Shown in pieces: positions 9,553 to 17,581 of a stretch of DNA of 45,040 nucleotides. A program made the position numbers and the translations under genes. How positions within the stretch are numbered: the stretch's first letter is position 1; every line of letters begins with the position of its first letter. The notes beneath the pieces were generated by a model. That model ran no database searches, was not told where the DNA came from, and worked only from the letters and a program-made list of their open reading frames with translations. This DNA is from Candidatus Pseudobutyricicoccus lothianensis (GTDB taxonomy: Bacteria; Bacillota; Clostridia; Oscillospirales; Butyricicoccaceae). Location: contig CAJFRA010000019.1 in the NCBI GenBank assembly GCA_904419295.1, positions 1 through 45,040 on the forward strand, given 5' to 3'.

Positions 9553-9589
9553 TGACTGATGGGGAGTATACCAGATGGGGGCCGGTTTG

Positions 9590-10666
9590 TCAAATCTCAG
9601 CAGCGAGGGGCGAGGGAATGGTTTCCGCTTTTGCCTCCAGACCTTCCAACAGGGCGGCAAAAGCAGGATCGTCCCGCAGAAAGGCAAACGCCTTGTCGGT
9701 GCGTATGCCATGGAGCATGGCGGGCAGCAGGCGGCGGCCAAAATCCTCGCTGACTGGGGGCAGATGCCGGTAGAGGGGGGAAACCGATGGCTCCCATGGG
9801 CGGTCCAGGGCATCCAGCAGGCCGGACAGCGCTGCCAGGCAAGCGGCTCTGTCCTGCTGGGCGGTGGCCAATTCCAGGGCGGCCGTGTAGGCGGAGAAGT
9901 CCATCAGATCGTAGAGCCGGGCGGTCTGCCGGCCCCGTTCCGCATAGATCTGGGCATCCTCCTGCCTCCCTTCCCGCTGGGCGGCCTCCACAAGGCCTAC
10001 AAGGCAGGTATGCAGATCGGTGGCACAGCTGAGCAGTTTTTGCTCCAGCAGCCGGGCGGCATCTGCCCAACGCCCTTGCTTGTTATAGATCTTGACTTGC
10101 AAAAAGTCCCGGTCTGCAGGGGAGGGGGCAGGCAGTTGTTGGAGCATTGCTTGGGCTTGGCCGGCTTCATCCCGCTCTAAGTGTTTGGCGATGAGCATGG
10201 AAAGGGCCTGCTCCCGGATGGCGGGGTCCTGACTGTGGGACGCCCGGTGGTACAGCTCTTCCAACTGGGCCTGGTAGGGGGCCGGATCTTGGGAATAGAG
10301 GAACAGGGCCCCTTCGAGGGTGAGGGCGGCAGACAGGGCCAGTGCATCGCAGCGGGGGAATTCCTGCACTTTTTGCCGGGCCGCCTGGAAGGCGGCGGGA
10401 AACCCCTGCTCTTCCAGCAAGGGGATTAAGCCATCTACAAACTGGGCTACCTGCCGGGGCGTCAGGTCGTCTTGAAAGCACAGCAGGGTATTCAGGTCCA
10501 CGCCCAACAGGCGGGCCAAGGGCGGCAGCAGTGTGATATCGGGATAACTGGCGGCGGACTCCCATTTGTGGACAGCCTGCGCCGAAACGCCCAGCTGCTG
10601 GGCAAGCTGTTCCTGGGTCAGGCCCAGGGCCTGCCTGCGCTGCCGGATGGTCTGGTTGATCTTCAT
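9590..10666 (-). CDS. XRE-family regulator with TPR-like repeats (358 aa)
   Basis: Residues 1-60 form a helix-turn-helix of the Cro/CI (XRE) type, with LGLTQEQLAQQLGVSAQAV as the DNA-binding core. Residues from about 70 to 340 are alpha-helical, alanine- and leucine-rich, with spacing like tetratricopeptide repeats (for example WADAARLLEQKLL). Firmicute regulators of this build often sense peptides or small signals, which is family knowledge and not shown here. ATG 10666 is preceded on its strand by GAGGTGATACC. It is transcribed divergently from the cobalamin operon, with about 140 bases between its start and the riboswitch promoter; a 15-base palindrome in that gap is a candidate binding site. 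Confidence 0.85.
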   Translation of the reverse strand: MKINQTIRQRRQALGLTQEQLAQQLGVSAQAVHKWESAASYPDITLLPPLARLLGVDLNTLLCFQDDLTPRQVAQFVDGLIPLLEEQGFPAAFQAARQKVQEFPRCDALALSAALTLEGALFLYSQDPAPYQAQLEELYHRASHSQDPAIREQALSMLIAKHLERDEAGQAQAMLQQLPAPSPADRDFLQVKIYNKQGRWADAARLLEQKLLSCATDLHTCLVGLVEAAQREGRQEDAQIYAERGRQTARLYDLMDFSAYTAALELATAQQDRAACLAALSGLLDALDRPWEPSVSPLYRHLPPVSEDFGRRLLPAMLHGIRTDKAFAFLRDDPAFAALLEGLEAKAETIPSPLAAEI

Positions 10667-10770
10667 GGTATCACCTCAAAAATAGCAAACGATCTGAGTT
10701 TCTGTTTTTAGGATAACAGGAAAGGGGAAAGGAACGCAATGGAGAGACCGTTGGAAATCAGGGCGGAAAA

Positions 10771-10804
10771 TCAACCGGTGGTTGAAAAGGAGCGCGCCTT
10801 TTTT
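10771..10804. promoter_or_regulatory. Palindromes between the XRE gene and the cobalamin promoter
   Basis: TCAACC-GGT-GGTTGA (10771-10785) is a perfect-arm palindrome about 20 bases before the -35 of the riboswitch promoter. It overlaps AAAAGG-AGCGCG-CCTTTT (10785-10802), a second palindrome with T residues that could act as a weak bidirectional terminator. Either could be an operator for the divergent XRE regulator. Confidence 0.35.
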
Positions 10805-10805
10805 A

Positions 10806-10834
10806 TTGACAGGGGTTGGCGCGTGGTGTAAACT
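10806..10834 (+). promoter_or_regulatory. Promoter of the cobalamin operon
   Basis: A consensus TTGACA (10806-10811), 17-base spacer and TAAACT (10829-10834). It lies about 14 bases ahead of the P1 stem of the cobalamin riboswitch, so the transcript starts just before the aptamer. Confidence 0.8.
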
Positions 10835-10847
10835 AATTTCGACATAG

Positions 10848-11018
10848 ATCAACCGGTGCGCCAGGGGAGACCTTGGCGAGAATAGGGAAGCTGGGTGAAA
10901 CTCCCACGCGGGACCGCCGCTGTAATGGCTGAGCCTGCCTCCTGCATGCCACTGTGGTTACACACGGGAAGGCGGAGGAGGGGCGAGGAAGCCTGAGCCA
11001 GAAGACCTGCCTGTTGAT
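10848..11018 (+). promoter_or_regulatory. Adenosylcobalamin riboswitch aptamer
   Basis: P1 is visible as ATCAAC (10848-10853) with GTTGAT (11013-11018). The core has the conserved GGGAAGCTGGGTGAAACTCC stretch, the GCGGGACCGCCGCTGTAA region, and the B12 box AGCCAGAAGACCTGCC (10996-11011). A GC-rich hairpin (about 11024-11047) and an intrinsic terminator (11117-11146) follow. Ligand binding should favour termination, shutting off the whole cbi/cob operon when cobalamin is plentiful. Confidence 0.95.
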
Positions 11019-11116
11019 ACATACGCCGCCCGGCAACGGGTGTGGCGAAATTGCACGGCTGACGGAAGACTTGGCTGGTGTAATAAAGCGGTATGCCCAC
11101 CTGGGCCTGCTTGGTT

Positions 11117-11146
11117 ATGCCTTTTCCCGTTGGAAAAGGCATTTTT
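11117..11146 (+). terminator. Riboswitch expression-platform terminator
   Basis: ATGCCTTTTCC (11117-11127), loop CGTT, GGAAAAGGCAT (11132-11142), running into T residues to 11146. It lies between the aptamer and the cbiM ribosome binding site and is the likely regulated stop. Confidence 0.9.
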
Positions 11147-11204
11147 GCTGTGTGGGACAAGGAAGGCCGCGGCATGGGCGCCGCTCAAAAAAGGAGGAAT
11201 TGTC

Positions 11205-11966
11205 ATGAACAAAAGAGAAAAAGGGGCATTGACCCTCTCTTGGATCGTGGCGCTGGCTTTTGGTGTAACACAAAATGCCAATGCGATGCACATCATGGAG
11301 GGGTATTTGCCAATGGGCCACTGCGTGGCTTGGGGAGCGCTGTGCCTGCCCTTTGTGGTATACGGCGTCATCCGCATCCAGCGCATTGCCCGGGATCACC
11401 GCAAGACCCTGTTGCTGCTGGCCATGTGCGGGGCCTACGCCTTCGTGCTGTCGGCCCTGAAGATCCCCAGCGTCACAGGCTCGTCCAGCCACCCCACGGG
11501 CACCGGCATGGGCGCCATTTTGTTCGGGCCCGCCGTCATGGCGGTGCTGGGGCTCATCGTGCTGCTGTTCCAGGCCATTTTGCTGGCCCACGGCGGCCTG
11601 ACCACCCTGGGGGCCAATACGTTCAGCATGGCCATCGCCGGCCCCTTCGTCAGCTACGGAGTGTACCGCCTGTGCCAAAAGTGCCGGGTGAAAAAGCATG
11701 TGGCCGTGTTTTTGGCCGCGGCCCTGGGGGACCTGTTCACCTATTGCGTGACCAGCGTGCAGCTGGGCCTGGCCCATCACGCCACGGCCTCCATTCCGGC
11801 GGCCATCGGGGAATTTATGGGCGTGTTCGCCCTGACGCAGATCCCGCTGGCCATCATCGAAGGCATCGTCACGGCCATTGTGGTCATGGGCATGGAGAGC
11901 TTTGCCAAGCCGGAACTGGCAGAGCTGGGCTATTGGAGAAGCCGTCAGGCGGAGGTGAGCCGATGA
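11205..11966 (+). CDS. cbiM: Cobalt ECF transporter substrate-binding subunit CbiM
   Basis: Integral membrane S-component that captures Co2+ for import. After a signal-like N-terminus ([17 protein letters not shown]) comes MHIMEGYLP, the family's hallmark metal-binding N-terminus exposed on maturation (about residues 25-33). [16 protein letters not shown] and [19 protein letters not shown] are further conserved blocks, and about seven hydrophobic segments are present. ATG 11205 follows AAGGAGGAAT with good spacing; the open frame extends upstream into the leader but without support. It is the first gene after the riboswitch, and its TGA overlaps the ATG of cbiN. Confidence 0.95.
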   Translation: MNKREKGALTLSWIVALAFGVTQNANAMHIMEGYLPMGHCVAWGALCLPFVVYGVIRIQRIARDHRKTLLLLAMCGAYAFVLSALKIPSVTGSSSHPTGTGMGAILFGPAVMAVLGLIVLLFQAILLAHGGLTTLGANTFSMAIAGPFVSYGVYRLCQKCRVKKHVAVFLAAALGDLFTYCVTSVQLGLAHHATASIPAAIGEFMGVFALTQIPLAIIEGIVTAIVVMGMESFAKPELAELGYWRSRQAEVSR

Positions 11967-12277
11967 AACACCGCGGATCGTTGATCGTGGGCCTGCTGGC
12001 CCTGTGCGCCCTCATCGCCATCCTGCCCCTGGTGACGCTGCAATCGGAATTTGGCGGCGCAGATGGGGAAGCCGAAGGGGTGGTCAGCCAGCTGAACCCG
12101 GCATACACCCCCTGGGCAGAGAGCATTTTGGAGCCGCCGGGCGGTGAGACGGAGAGCTTGCTCTTCTGCCTGCAGGCCGGCATCGGCGCAGGCATCTTGG
12201 GCTTTGGCTTCGGCTATCTGGTGGCCCGGAAGAAGTTCCACAAAGAGGCGGGAACGGATCGTGGACAGGTGAGATGA
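11963..12277 (+). CDS. cbiN: Cobalt transporter accessory subunit CbiN
   Basis: A small two-helix membrane protein that works with CbiM in cobalt loading. It has an N-terminal helix (about residues 6-26), an extracytoplasmic loop with the conserved [11 protein letters not shown] and [10 protein letters not shown] segments, and a C-terminal helix (about 68-88, [16 protein letters not shown]). At 104 residues it has the usual size. It overlaps cbiM by ATGA and is followed by two terminator-like hairpins before cbiQ. Confidence 0.92.
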   Translation: MKHRGSLIVGLLALCALIAILPLVTLQSEFGGADGEAEGVVSQLNPAYTPWAESILEPPGGETESLLFCLQAGIGAGILGFGFGYLVARKKFHKEAGTDRGQVR

Positions 12278-12279
12278 GC

Positions 12280-12395
12280 CTGGGCGGCCCAGTTTTGCCG
12301 CCATAGGATACAAATGGGCCGGGCGGGCCTTTGGCAACTGGCAGGCCTGCCCGGAGCAAAGCCCTGAGCGCCTTGGAGAGGGGCTCAGGGCTTTT
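12280..12395 (+). terminator. Two terminator-like hairpins between cbiN and cbiQ
   Basis: First: CTGGG (12280-12284), CGG loop, CCCAG (12288-12292), then TTTT. Second: AAAGCCCTGAGC (12358-12369) pairs perfectly with GCTCAGGGCTTT (12383-12394), four T residues. They lie in the only long gap (138 bases) inside the first part of the operon, where most other genes overlap. They may reduce read-through or protect the cbiMN segment of the mRNA. Confidence 0.55.
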
Positions 12396-12415
12396 GCCAT
12401 AGAGAGGATGGACCG

Positions 12416-13369
12416 ATGAAACAAATTGCAAAGGCTCTGCTGGGGGCCTTGTTGTGCGGGGCTTTCGCCTTCCTGCTGCTGTGGCAGGCCGTGCCCGACT
12501 GGGCCTGCTGGCTGGGTTCCGGCCTGAGCGCCCTGGTGGGCGGGGGCTTATTCGGCGCCCGGGGCCACAGCCACGGCGGCGTGCTGCACATCGACCAGAT
12601 CGCCCAGCGCTCGGGCCTGGGGGATGTGGCGCCGGGCTGCAAATTGGCGGGCAGCCTGGCGGCTTTGGTGCTGTGCGTGGTCTCCGCCTCCCCCTGGCCG
12701 CCGCTGGCGGCGCTGTGCTGCCTGGCCTGGCTGACGGTAAAGGCCGGCAAAACGCCCCTGGGGCGCTATGTGGATCTGCTGTTGCTGCCCGCCTCCTTTG
12801 TGGCGCTGAGCAGCTTGGTCCTTTTGATGGATCGCAGCCCGGTGCCCCAGGGCCTGCTGGATCTGCCGCTGCCCGGCGGCCTGGGCTATCTGTCCGCCAC
12901 CCAGGCCGGGCGGCAGCAGGCGGTGCTCACGGCATGCCGGGCCATGGGCGGCGTGGGCTGCCTGTATTTTTTGAGTTTGACCACGCCCATGCACGAGATC
13001 ATGGAGGCCCTGCGCCGCCTGCGGGTGCCCCAGGTGGTCATCGAACTGATGGTGCTGGTCTACCGGTTCCTGTTCGTGCTGCTGGACAGGCAGCAGCGCC
13101 GCAGCACGGCGGCCGACGCCCGCCTGGGCTACCAGGGCCTGGGCCGGTCGCTGCGCACCTATGGCCAAGTCTCCGCCGGCCTGCTGGCCGACGCCTTCCG
13201 CCGGGCTTCCCAGTGCTATGACGCCATGGAGGCCCGGTGCTACGATGGCCAGATGCGGTTTTTGACACAGCACAAGCCCCTGCGGGCCCGCCATGCCGCG
13301 GTCGCTTGCAGCGGCGTGGCCCTGCTGGGCCTGCTGGTGTGGCTGTCCCCCGGGAGGTGGAGCCTGTGA
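12416..13369 (+). CDS. cbiQ: Energy-coupling factor transmembrane subunit CbiQ, N-terminally extended
   Basis: The T-component that couples CbiM to the ATPase. The usual CbiQ start, LHIDQIAQRSGL, lies at about residue 57. From there the protein follows the family, with several membrane helices and the two coupling helices with Ala-Arg-Gly-like motifs replaced here by MEALRRLRVP and MEARCYDGQM. The first 56 residues are extra: two hydrophobic segments (about 4-24 and 28-49) and a GHSHGG turn. ATG 12416 follows GAGAGGATGG. The stop overlaps the GTG of cbiO. Total 317 residues against roughly 230-270 for common CbiQ proteins. Confidence 0.88.
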   Translation: MKQIAKALLGALLCGAFAFLLLWQAVPDWACWLGSGLSALVGGGLFGARGHSHGGVLHIDQIAQRSGLGDVAPGCKLAGSLAALVLCVVSASPWPPLAALCCLAWLTVKAGKTPLGRYVDLLLLPASFVALSSLVLLMDRSPVPQGLLDLPLPGGLGYLSATQAGRQQAVLTACRAMGGVGCLYFLSLTTPMHEIMEALRRLRVPQVVIELMVLVYRFLFVLLDRQQRRSTAADARLGYQGLGRSLRTYGQVSAGLLADAFRRASQCYDAMEARCYDGQMRFLTQHKPLRARHAAVACSGVALLGLLVWLSPGRWSL

Positions 13370-14196
13370 AAGAAATTTTGCTGGAAGCCCAGCAGCTGTG
13401 TTATCATTATGAAGAAGGCCGTTTGGCCCTGGACCATGTCAGCGCCGCCATCCACCGGGGCGAGCGGCTGGCCGTGCTGGGCAGCAACGGCGCGGGCAAA
13501 TCCACCTTCTTTTTGTGCTGCAACGGCGTGCTGCGGCCCCAGGGCCGCCTGCTCTACCGGGGCCGGCCGGTGGATGTGGCCCGCAAAAAAGACCGGATGG
13601 AACTGCGCCGCCGGGTGGGCATCGTCTTTCAAGAGCCGGACAACCAGATCATCGCCCCCACGGTGCGGGCCGAGATCTCCTTTGGCCCGCTGAACCTGGG
13701 GCTGGGGGAAGAACAGGCGGGGCGCCAGACAGACCGGGCCATGGAGGCCATGGGACTGACGGCCTATGCCCAGCGGGCCCCCCAATATTTGAGCGGCGGC
13801 GAGAAAAAGCGGGTGACCATAGCCGATGTGCTGGCCATGGAACCGGAGATCATACTGCTGGATGAGCCGGCGGCTTCCCTGGACCCGGCAGGGGCCGCCC
13901 AGCTGGAGCAGACATTGGATGTGCTCCACCGCCAGGGCATCGCCTTGGTGGTCTCCACCCACGATGTGGATTTTGCCTACCGGTGGGCCCAGCGGTGCCT
14001 GGTGTTCTGCGGGGGCCGCATCTTGGCGGAAGGGCCGCCGGAGGCCATTTTTGACCGGCCGGAAGTGGTGGAGCAGGCCAGGCTGCGGCAGCCCACTCTG
14101 TACCGGGTGGCAAAAGCCCTGGGCCTGCCCAAAGAAGAGGGCTGGCCCAAGGGGATCGAAGAACTGGAACAACGGCTCGGAGGAGGGCAAATATGA
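13366..14196 (+). CDS. cbiO: Cobalt ECF transporter ATP-binding subunit CbiO
   Basis: The ABC ATPase that powers cobalt import with CbiMNQ. Walker A is GSNGAGKSTFF (about residue 39), the Q-loop is in VFQEPDNQI, the signature is YLSGGEKKRV (about 140), Walker B is EIILLDEPAAS, and the switch histidine is in VVSTHDVDF. Start GTG 13366 lies behind GGGAGGTGG and overlaps the cbiQ stop (GTGA). Length of 276 residues is normal. The stop overlaps the ATG of cbiK. Confidence 0.95.
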   Translation: MKEILLEAQQLCYHYEEGRLALDHVSAAIHRGERLAVLGSNGAGKSTFFLCCNGVLRPQGRLLYRGRPVDVARKKDRMELRRRVGIVFQEPDNQIIAPTVRAEISFGPLNLGLGEEQAGRQTDRAMEAMGLTAYAQRAPQYLSGGEKKRVTIADVLAMEPEIILLDEPAASLDPAGAAQLEQTLDVLHRQGIALVVSTHDVDFAYRWAQRCLVFCGGRILAEGPPEAIFDRPEVVEQARLRQPTLYRVAKALGLPKEEGWPKGIEELEQRLGGGQI

Positions 14197-14978
14197 AGGA
14201 AAAAGCGCTGCTGGCGGTCAGTTTTGGCACCAGCCATGAAGATACCCGGCAAAAGACCATTGGGGCGGTGGAACAGGCCCTGAGCGACGCCTTTGGCGGC
14301 TGGCAGGTGGAGGCGGCTTACACCAGCCCCACCATCCGCCGCATCCTGGCAGGGCGGAGGCAGGCGGTGCCCTCGCCGGAAGAAGCCATGGAGGCGATGG
14401 CCGCCCAGGGGGTGCGCCGGCTGCTGGTGCAGCCCACCCACCTGATCTGCGGCGAAGAATACGACAAGCTGTGCAAAGCGGTGTGGCAGCGGGAGGGCCT
14501 GTTTGAAAGGGTGCAGATGGGCCAGCCCCTGCTCTACGACCTGGAGGATTACAAAGCGGTGGCCCAGGCGGTCTGTGAGGCACTGCCGGTGGAACCGGAA
14601 GAGGCCCTGGTGCTGATGGGCCACGGCACGCCCCACCCCATGAACGCCGTGTACCCGGCGCTGCAATATGTGTTCCAAAGCCTGGGGATGGGCCATGTGT
14701 TCCTGGGCACGGTGGAGGGCTGGCCCGACGGCCCAGATGTTGTGGCCCGGGTGCAGGCGGCGGGCTACCGCAAGGCGGCCTTGGCGCCCCTGATGCTGGT
14801 GGCCGGCGACCACGCCAAAAACGACATGGCAGGCCCGGAGCCGGACAGCTGGAAGAGCCTGCTGGAAGGGGCCGGCCTGCCGGTGCGCTGCATCTTGCAG
14901 GGCCTGGGGGAACTGGAGGCCATCCAGCAGATGTATGTGGAGCACGCCCGCCGGGCGCTGGCAGCCTGGCAGGATTAA
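14193..14978 (+). CDS. cbiK: Sirohydrochlorin cobaltochelatase CbiK
   Basis: Inserts Co2+ into sirohydrochlorin, the entry step of the anaerobic corrin pathway. At 261 residues it is the CbiK type, not the half-size CbiX. Candidate metal ligands match the known set: E89 (in CGEEYDKL), H144 (LMGHGTPHP) and H207 (VAGDHAKNDM). The N-terminus (ALLAVSFGTSHEDTR) is typical. It has no signal peptide, so it is cytosolic. It starts four bases inside the end of cbiO. Enzymes that make sirohydrochlorin are not in this window. Confidence 0.95.
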   Translation: MKEKALLAVSFGTSHEDTRQKTIGAVEQALSDAFGGWQVEAAYTSPTIRRILAGRRQAVPSPEEAMEAMAAQGVRRLLVQPTHLICGEEYDKLCKAVWQREGLFERVQMGQPLLYDLEDYKAVAQAVCEALPVEPEEALVLMGHGTPHPMNAVYPALQYVFQSLGMGHVFLGTVEGWPDGPDVVARVQAAGYRKAALAPLMLVAGDHAKNDMAGPEPDSWKSLLEGAGLPVRCILQGLGELEAIQQMYVEHARRALAAWQD

Positions 14979-14998
14979 AGGGAAAGGAGGGACAGGCC

Positions 14999-16117
14999 AT
15001 GGCGCTGGAAGTTTACCGGAACCAGGGGGGCAAAAAGCTGCGGTGCGGCTACACCACGGGCACCTGCGCGGCCCTGGCGGCCCAGGCGGCGGCCCGGGCG
15101 CTGCTGCTGGGGGAGACGCCGGCCCAGGCATCCCTCGTCACCCCCAAGGGCATCCCGGTGCAGGCCCCGGTGCTGGACCTGTGCCGGCAGCCGGGTGGGG
15201 CCTACTGCGCCGTGGAAAAGGACGCGGGAGACGATTTTGACGTGACCCACGGCATGAAAGTGGGGGTCTGGCTGTACACGGCCCCGGAGGGGATCTGGGT
15301 GGACGGCGGAGAAGGGGTGGGCCGGGTGACAAAGCCCGGCCTGGACCAGCCGGTGGGCGCGGCGGCCATCAACCGGGTGCCCCGGCAGATGATCGCCCAA
15401 CAGCTGCAGGATGTGATGGAGCAGGCGGATTACCACGGCGGCCTCCGCTGCCTGGTGGTGCTGCCCCAGGGCCGGGAACTGGCGGCCAAGACCTTCAACC
15501 CCAACCTGGGCATCGTCGGCGGCCTTTCGGTGCTGGGCACCACCGGCATCGTGGAGCCCCAGAGCCTGCAGGCCCTGCTGGACAGCATCGCCGTGGAGGT
15601 GCGGATGCACGCCGCCCAGGGCTTTCGGGGCCTGCGGGTGACGCCGGGCAATTACGGCGAAGAGTTTTTGGCGGCATACCCCAAGGCCCGGCAATGGCCC
15701 TTGGTCAAATGCGCCAATTTCGTGGGCGACACCATCGACCTGTGCGTGGAACACGGGTTCCGGCAGGTGCTGCTGGTGGGCCACATCGGCAAATTCATCA
15801 AACTGGCCGGCGGCGTGATGAACACCCATTCCCGCACGGCGGATTGCCGGGCGGAGATCTTGACCGCCCACGCCGCCCTCCACGGGGCCGGGGCGGATAC
15901 GGCCCGGCAGCTGATGGAGGCCGCCACCACCGACGAGTGCATCCGCATCCTGGATGCCTGCGGCCTGCGCCAGGCGGTGCTGGGCACGGTGCTGCCCAAG
16001 ATACAGCACCACCTGGACCGGCGTGCCGGCGGTGGGCTGGCCATCGGCGCAGTGCTGTTCAGCAACGAATACGGCCTGCTGGGCGAGACGGAAGGCGCCC
16101 GGCAGATGATGGAATAG
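14999..16117 (+). CDS. cbiD: Cobalt-precorrin-5B C1-methyltransferase CbiD
   Basis: Methylates C1 of cobalt-precorrin-5B with S-adenosylmethionine. The signature RCGYTTGTCAALAA lies at the N-terminus (about residues 15-28), followed by GDDFDVTHG, NLGIVGGLSVLGTTGIV and the NFVGDTIDLCVEHGF and GHIGKFIKLAGGVMNTHSR blocks. It is not related to the other corrin methyltransferases. At 372 residues it has the normal length. ATG 14999 follows AAAGGAGGGACAGGCC. Confidence 0.96.
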   Translation: MALEVYRNQGGKKLRCGYTTGTCAALAAQAAARALLLGETPAQASLVTPKGIPVQAPVLDLCRQPGGAYCAVEKDAGDDFDVTHGMKVGVWLYTAPEGIWVDGGEGVGRVTKPGLDQPVGAAAINRVPRQMIAQQLQDVMEQADYHGGLRCLVVLPQGRELAAKTFNPNLGIVGGLSVLGTTGIVEPQSLQALLDSIAVEVRMHAAQGFRGLRVTPGNYGEEFLAAYPKARQWPLVKCANFVGDTIDLCVEHGFRQVLLVGHIGKFIKLAGGVMNTHSRTADCRAEILTAHAALHGAGADTARQLMEAATTDECIRILDACGLRQAVLGTVLPKIQHHLDRRAGGGLAIGAVLFSNEYGLLGETEGARQMME

Positions 16118-16128
16118 GAGGAGCTTTT

Positions 16129-16818
16129 TTGGAAAAAGGTACGTTTTACGGCGTGGGCGTAGGGCCCGGCGACCCGGAACTGATCACCCTGAAGGCGGTG
16201 CGGGCCATCGAGCGCTGCCCGGTGATCGCGGCGCCGGAGACCCGGGGGGAAAAGACCCTGGCGCTGGACATCGCCCGGGGGGCGGTGGACCTGACGGGCA
16301 AGACCATCCTGCGGATGCAGTTTTTGATGACCCGGGACAAACAGGCCCTGGAGGAGAGCCACCGGCGGCAGGCCCGGCAGATCATGGAACACCTGGACGC
16401 CGGCCGGGATGTGGCCATGCTCAACCTGGGGGACGTGTCCATTTACTCCACGTTCAGCTACATCCTGGAGATCGTGCTGGAACAGGGGTACCGGGCAGAA
16501 GTGGTGGCCGGGGTGCCCAGCTTCTGCGCCGTGGCGGCCCTGCTGCAGCAGAGCCTGACAGAGATGAGCCACCCGCTGCACATCATCCCCGCGGGCCACG
16601 GCAGCCTGGAGGAGAACCTGGCCCTGCCGGGCACCAAGGTGCTGATGAAGACGGGCAAGGCGCTGCCCCAGGTGCGGGAAGCTCTGCGCCGCCAGGGGCT
16701 GTATGAAAAAGCGTCCCTGGTGCAAAACTGCGGCCTGCCCACCCAGGTGGTGTGCCACAGCCTGGATGAGGCCCGGGACGACATCGGTTATTTCACCACC
16801 ATCGTTGTAAAGGAGTAG
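16129..16818 (+). CDS. cbiL: Cobalt-precorrin-2 C20-methyltransferase CbiL
   Basis: A class III tetrapyrrole methylase that adds the C20 methyl group to cobalt-precorrin-2. The N-terminal GVGVGPGDPELITLKAV loop binds the SAM/substrate interface, and MLNLGDVSIYSTFSYI and VVAGVPSFCAVAALL are family blocks. The start is TTG 16129, eight bases after TAGGAGGA; the open frame continues upstream through cbiD without a usable start. 229 residues is the usual size. Five bases separate it from cbiF. Confidence 0.93.
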   Translation: MEKGTFYGVGVGPGDPELITLKAVRAIERCPVIAAPETRGEKTLALDIARGAVDLTGKTILRMQFLMTRDKQALEESHRRQARQIMEHLDAGRDVAMLNLGDVSIYSTFSYILEIVLEQGYRAEVVAGVPSFCAVAALLQQSLTEMSHPLHIIPAGHGSLEENLALPGTKVLMKTGKALPQVREALRRQGLYEKASLVQNCGLPTQVVCHSLDEARDDIGYFTTIVVKE

Positions 16819-16822
16819 AGCC

Positions 16823-17581
16823 ATGGTCTATATCGTAGGGGCGGGCAGCGGCGCCGCCGACCTGATCACCGTGCGGGGCGCCCGGCTGCTGGGGCAGGCC
16901 GATGTGATCATCTATGCAGGCAGCTTGGTCAACCCGGAGGTGCTCTCCTATGCCAAAAACGGCTGCCAGATCCACAACAGCGCCAAGATGACATTGGAAG
17001 AAGTGGTGGAAGTGATGGCCAACGCCCACTTCCACGGGCAAAACGTGGTCCGGCTGCACACCGGCGACCCCTCCATCTATGGGGCCATCCGGGAGCAGAT
17101 GGACGCGCTGCGCCAAAAGAACATCCCCTTTGAGGTGGTGCCCGGCGTCTCCAGCTTTTGCGGGGCGGCGGCGGCCCTTCAGGCGGAATACACCCTGCCC
17201 GGCGTCAGCCAGACGGTGATCATCACCCGGGCGGCGGGCCGCACGCCGGTGCCCCAGCGGGAGAGCATCCGCTCGCTGGCATCCCACGGCGCCACCATGG
17301 CCATTTTCCTCTCGGCCGGGCTGCTGCCCCAGCTGGAGCAGGACCTGGTGGCCGGGGGCTATGACGCCCAGACGCCGGCAGCCATCGTCTACAAGGCCAC
17401 TTGGCCCGATGAGAAAGTGTGCCATTGCACCGTTTCCACCTTGGCCCAGACGGCAGAGGCAAACGGCATATACAAGACGGCGCTGATCTTGGTGGGGGAT
17501 TTTCTGGGCGGCAGCTACGAGCGCTCCAAGCTCTACGACCCGGCCTTTACCACCGAGTACCGCCAGGGAAAGAGCCAGTGA
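16823..17581 (+). CDS. cbiF: Cobalt-precorrin-4 C11-methyltransferase CbiF
   Basis: A class III methylase acting at C11. Its start, VYIVGAGSGAADLITVRGAR, is typical of CbiF/CobM, as are LHTGDPSIYGAIREQ and VVPGVSSFCGAAAAL. ITRAAGRTPVP is also characteristic. 252 residues. ATG 16823 is preceded by AAAGGAGTAG within the cbiL end. The TGA overlaps the GTG start of cbiG. Confidence 0.95.
   Translation: MVYIVGAGSGAADLITVRGARLLGQADVIIYAGSLVNPEVLSYAKNGCQIHNSAKMTLEEVVEVMANAHFHGQNVVRLHTGDPSIYGAIREQMDALRQKNIPFEVVPGVSSFCGAAAALQAEYTLPGVSQTVIITRAAGRTPVPQRESIRSLASHGATMAIFLSAGLLPQLEQDLVAGGYDAQTPAAIVYKATWPDEKVCHCTVSTLAQTAEANGIYKTALILVGDFLGGSYERSKLYDPAFTTEYRQGKSQ

Noticed and set aside
11093..11962. Plus-strand frame running through cbiM in another phase into cbiN
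   Set aside because: Only the part from ATG 11963 is CbiN; the earlier part reads as Arg/Gly/Pro/His-rich nonsense in the wrong frame of cbiM.
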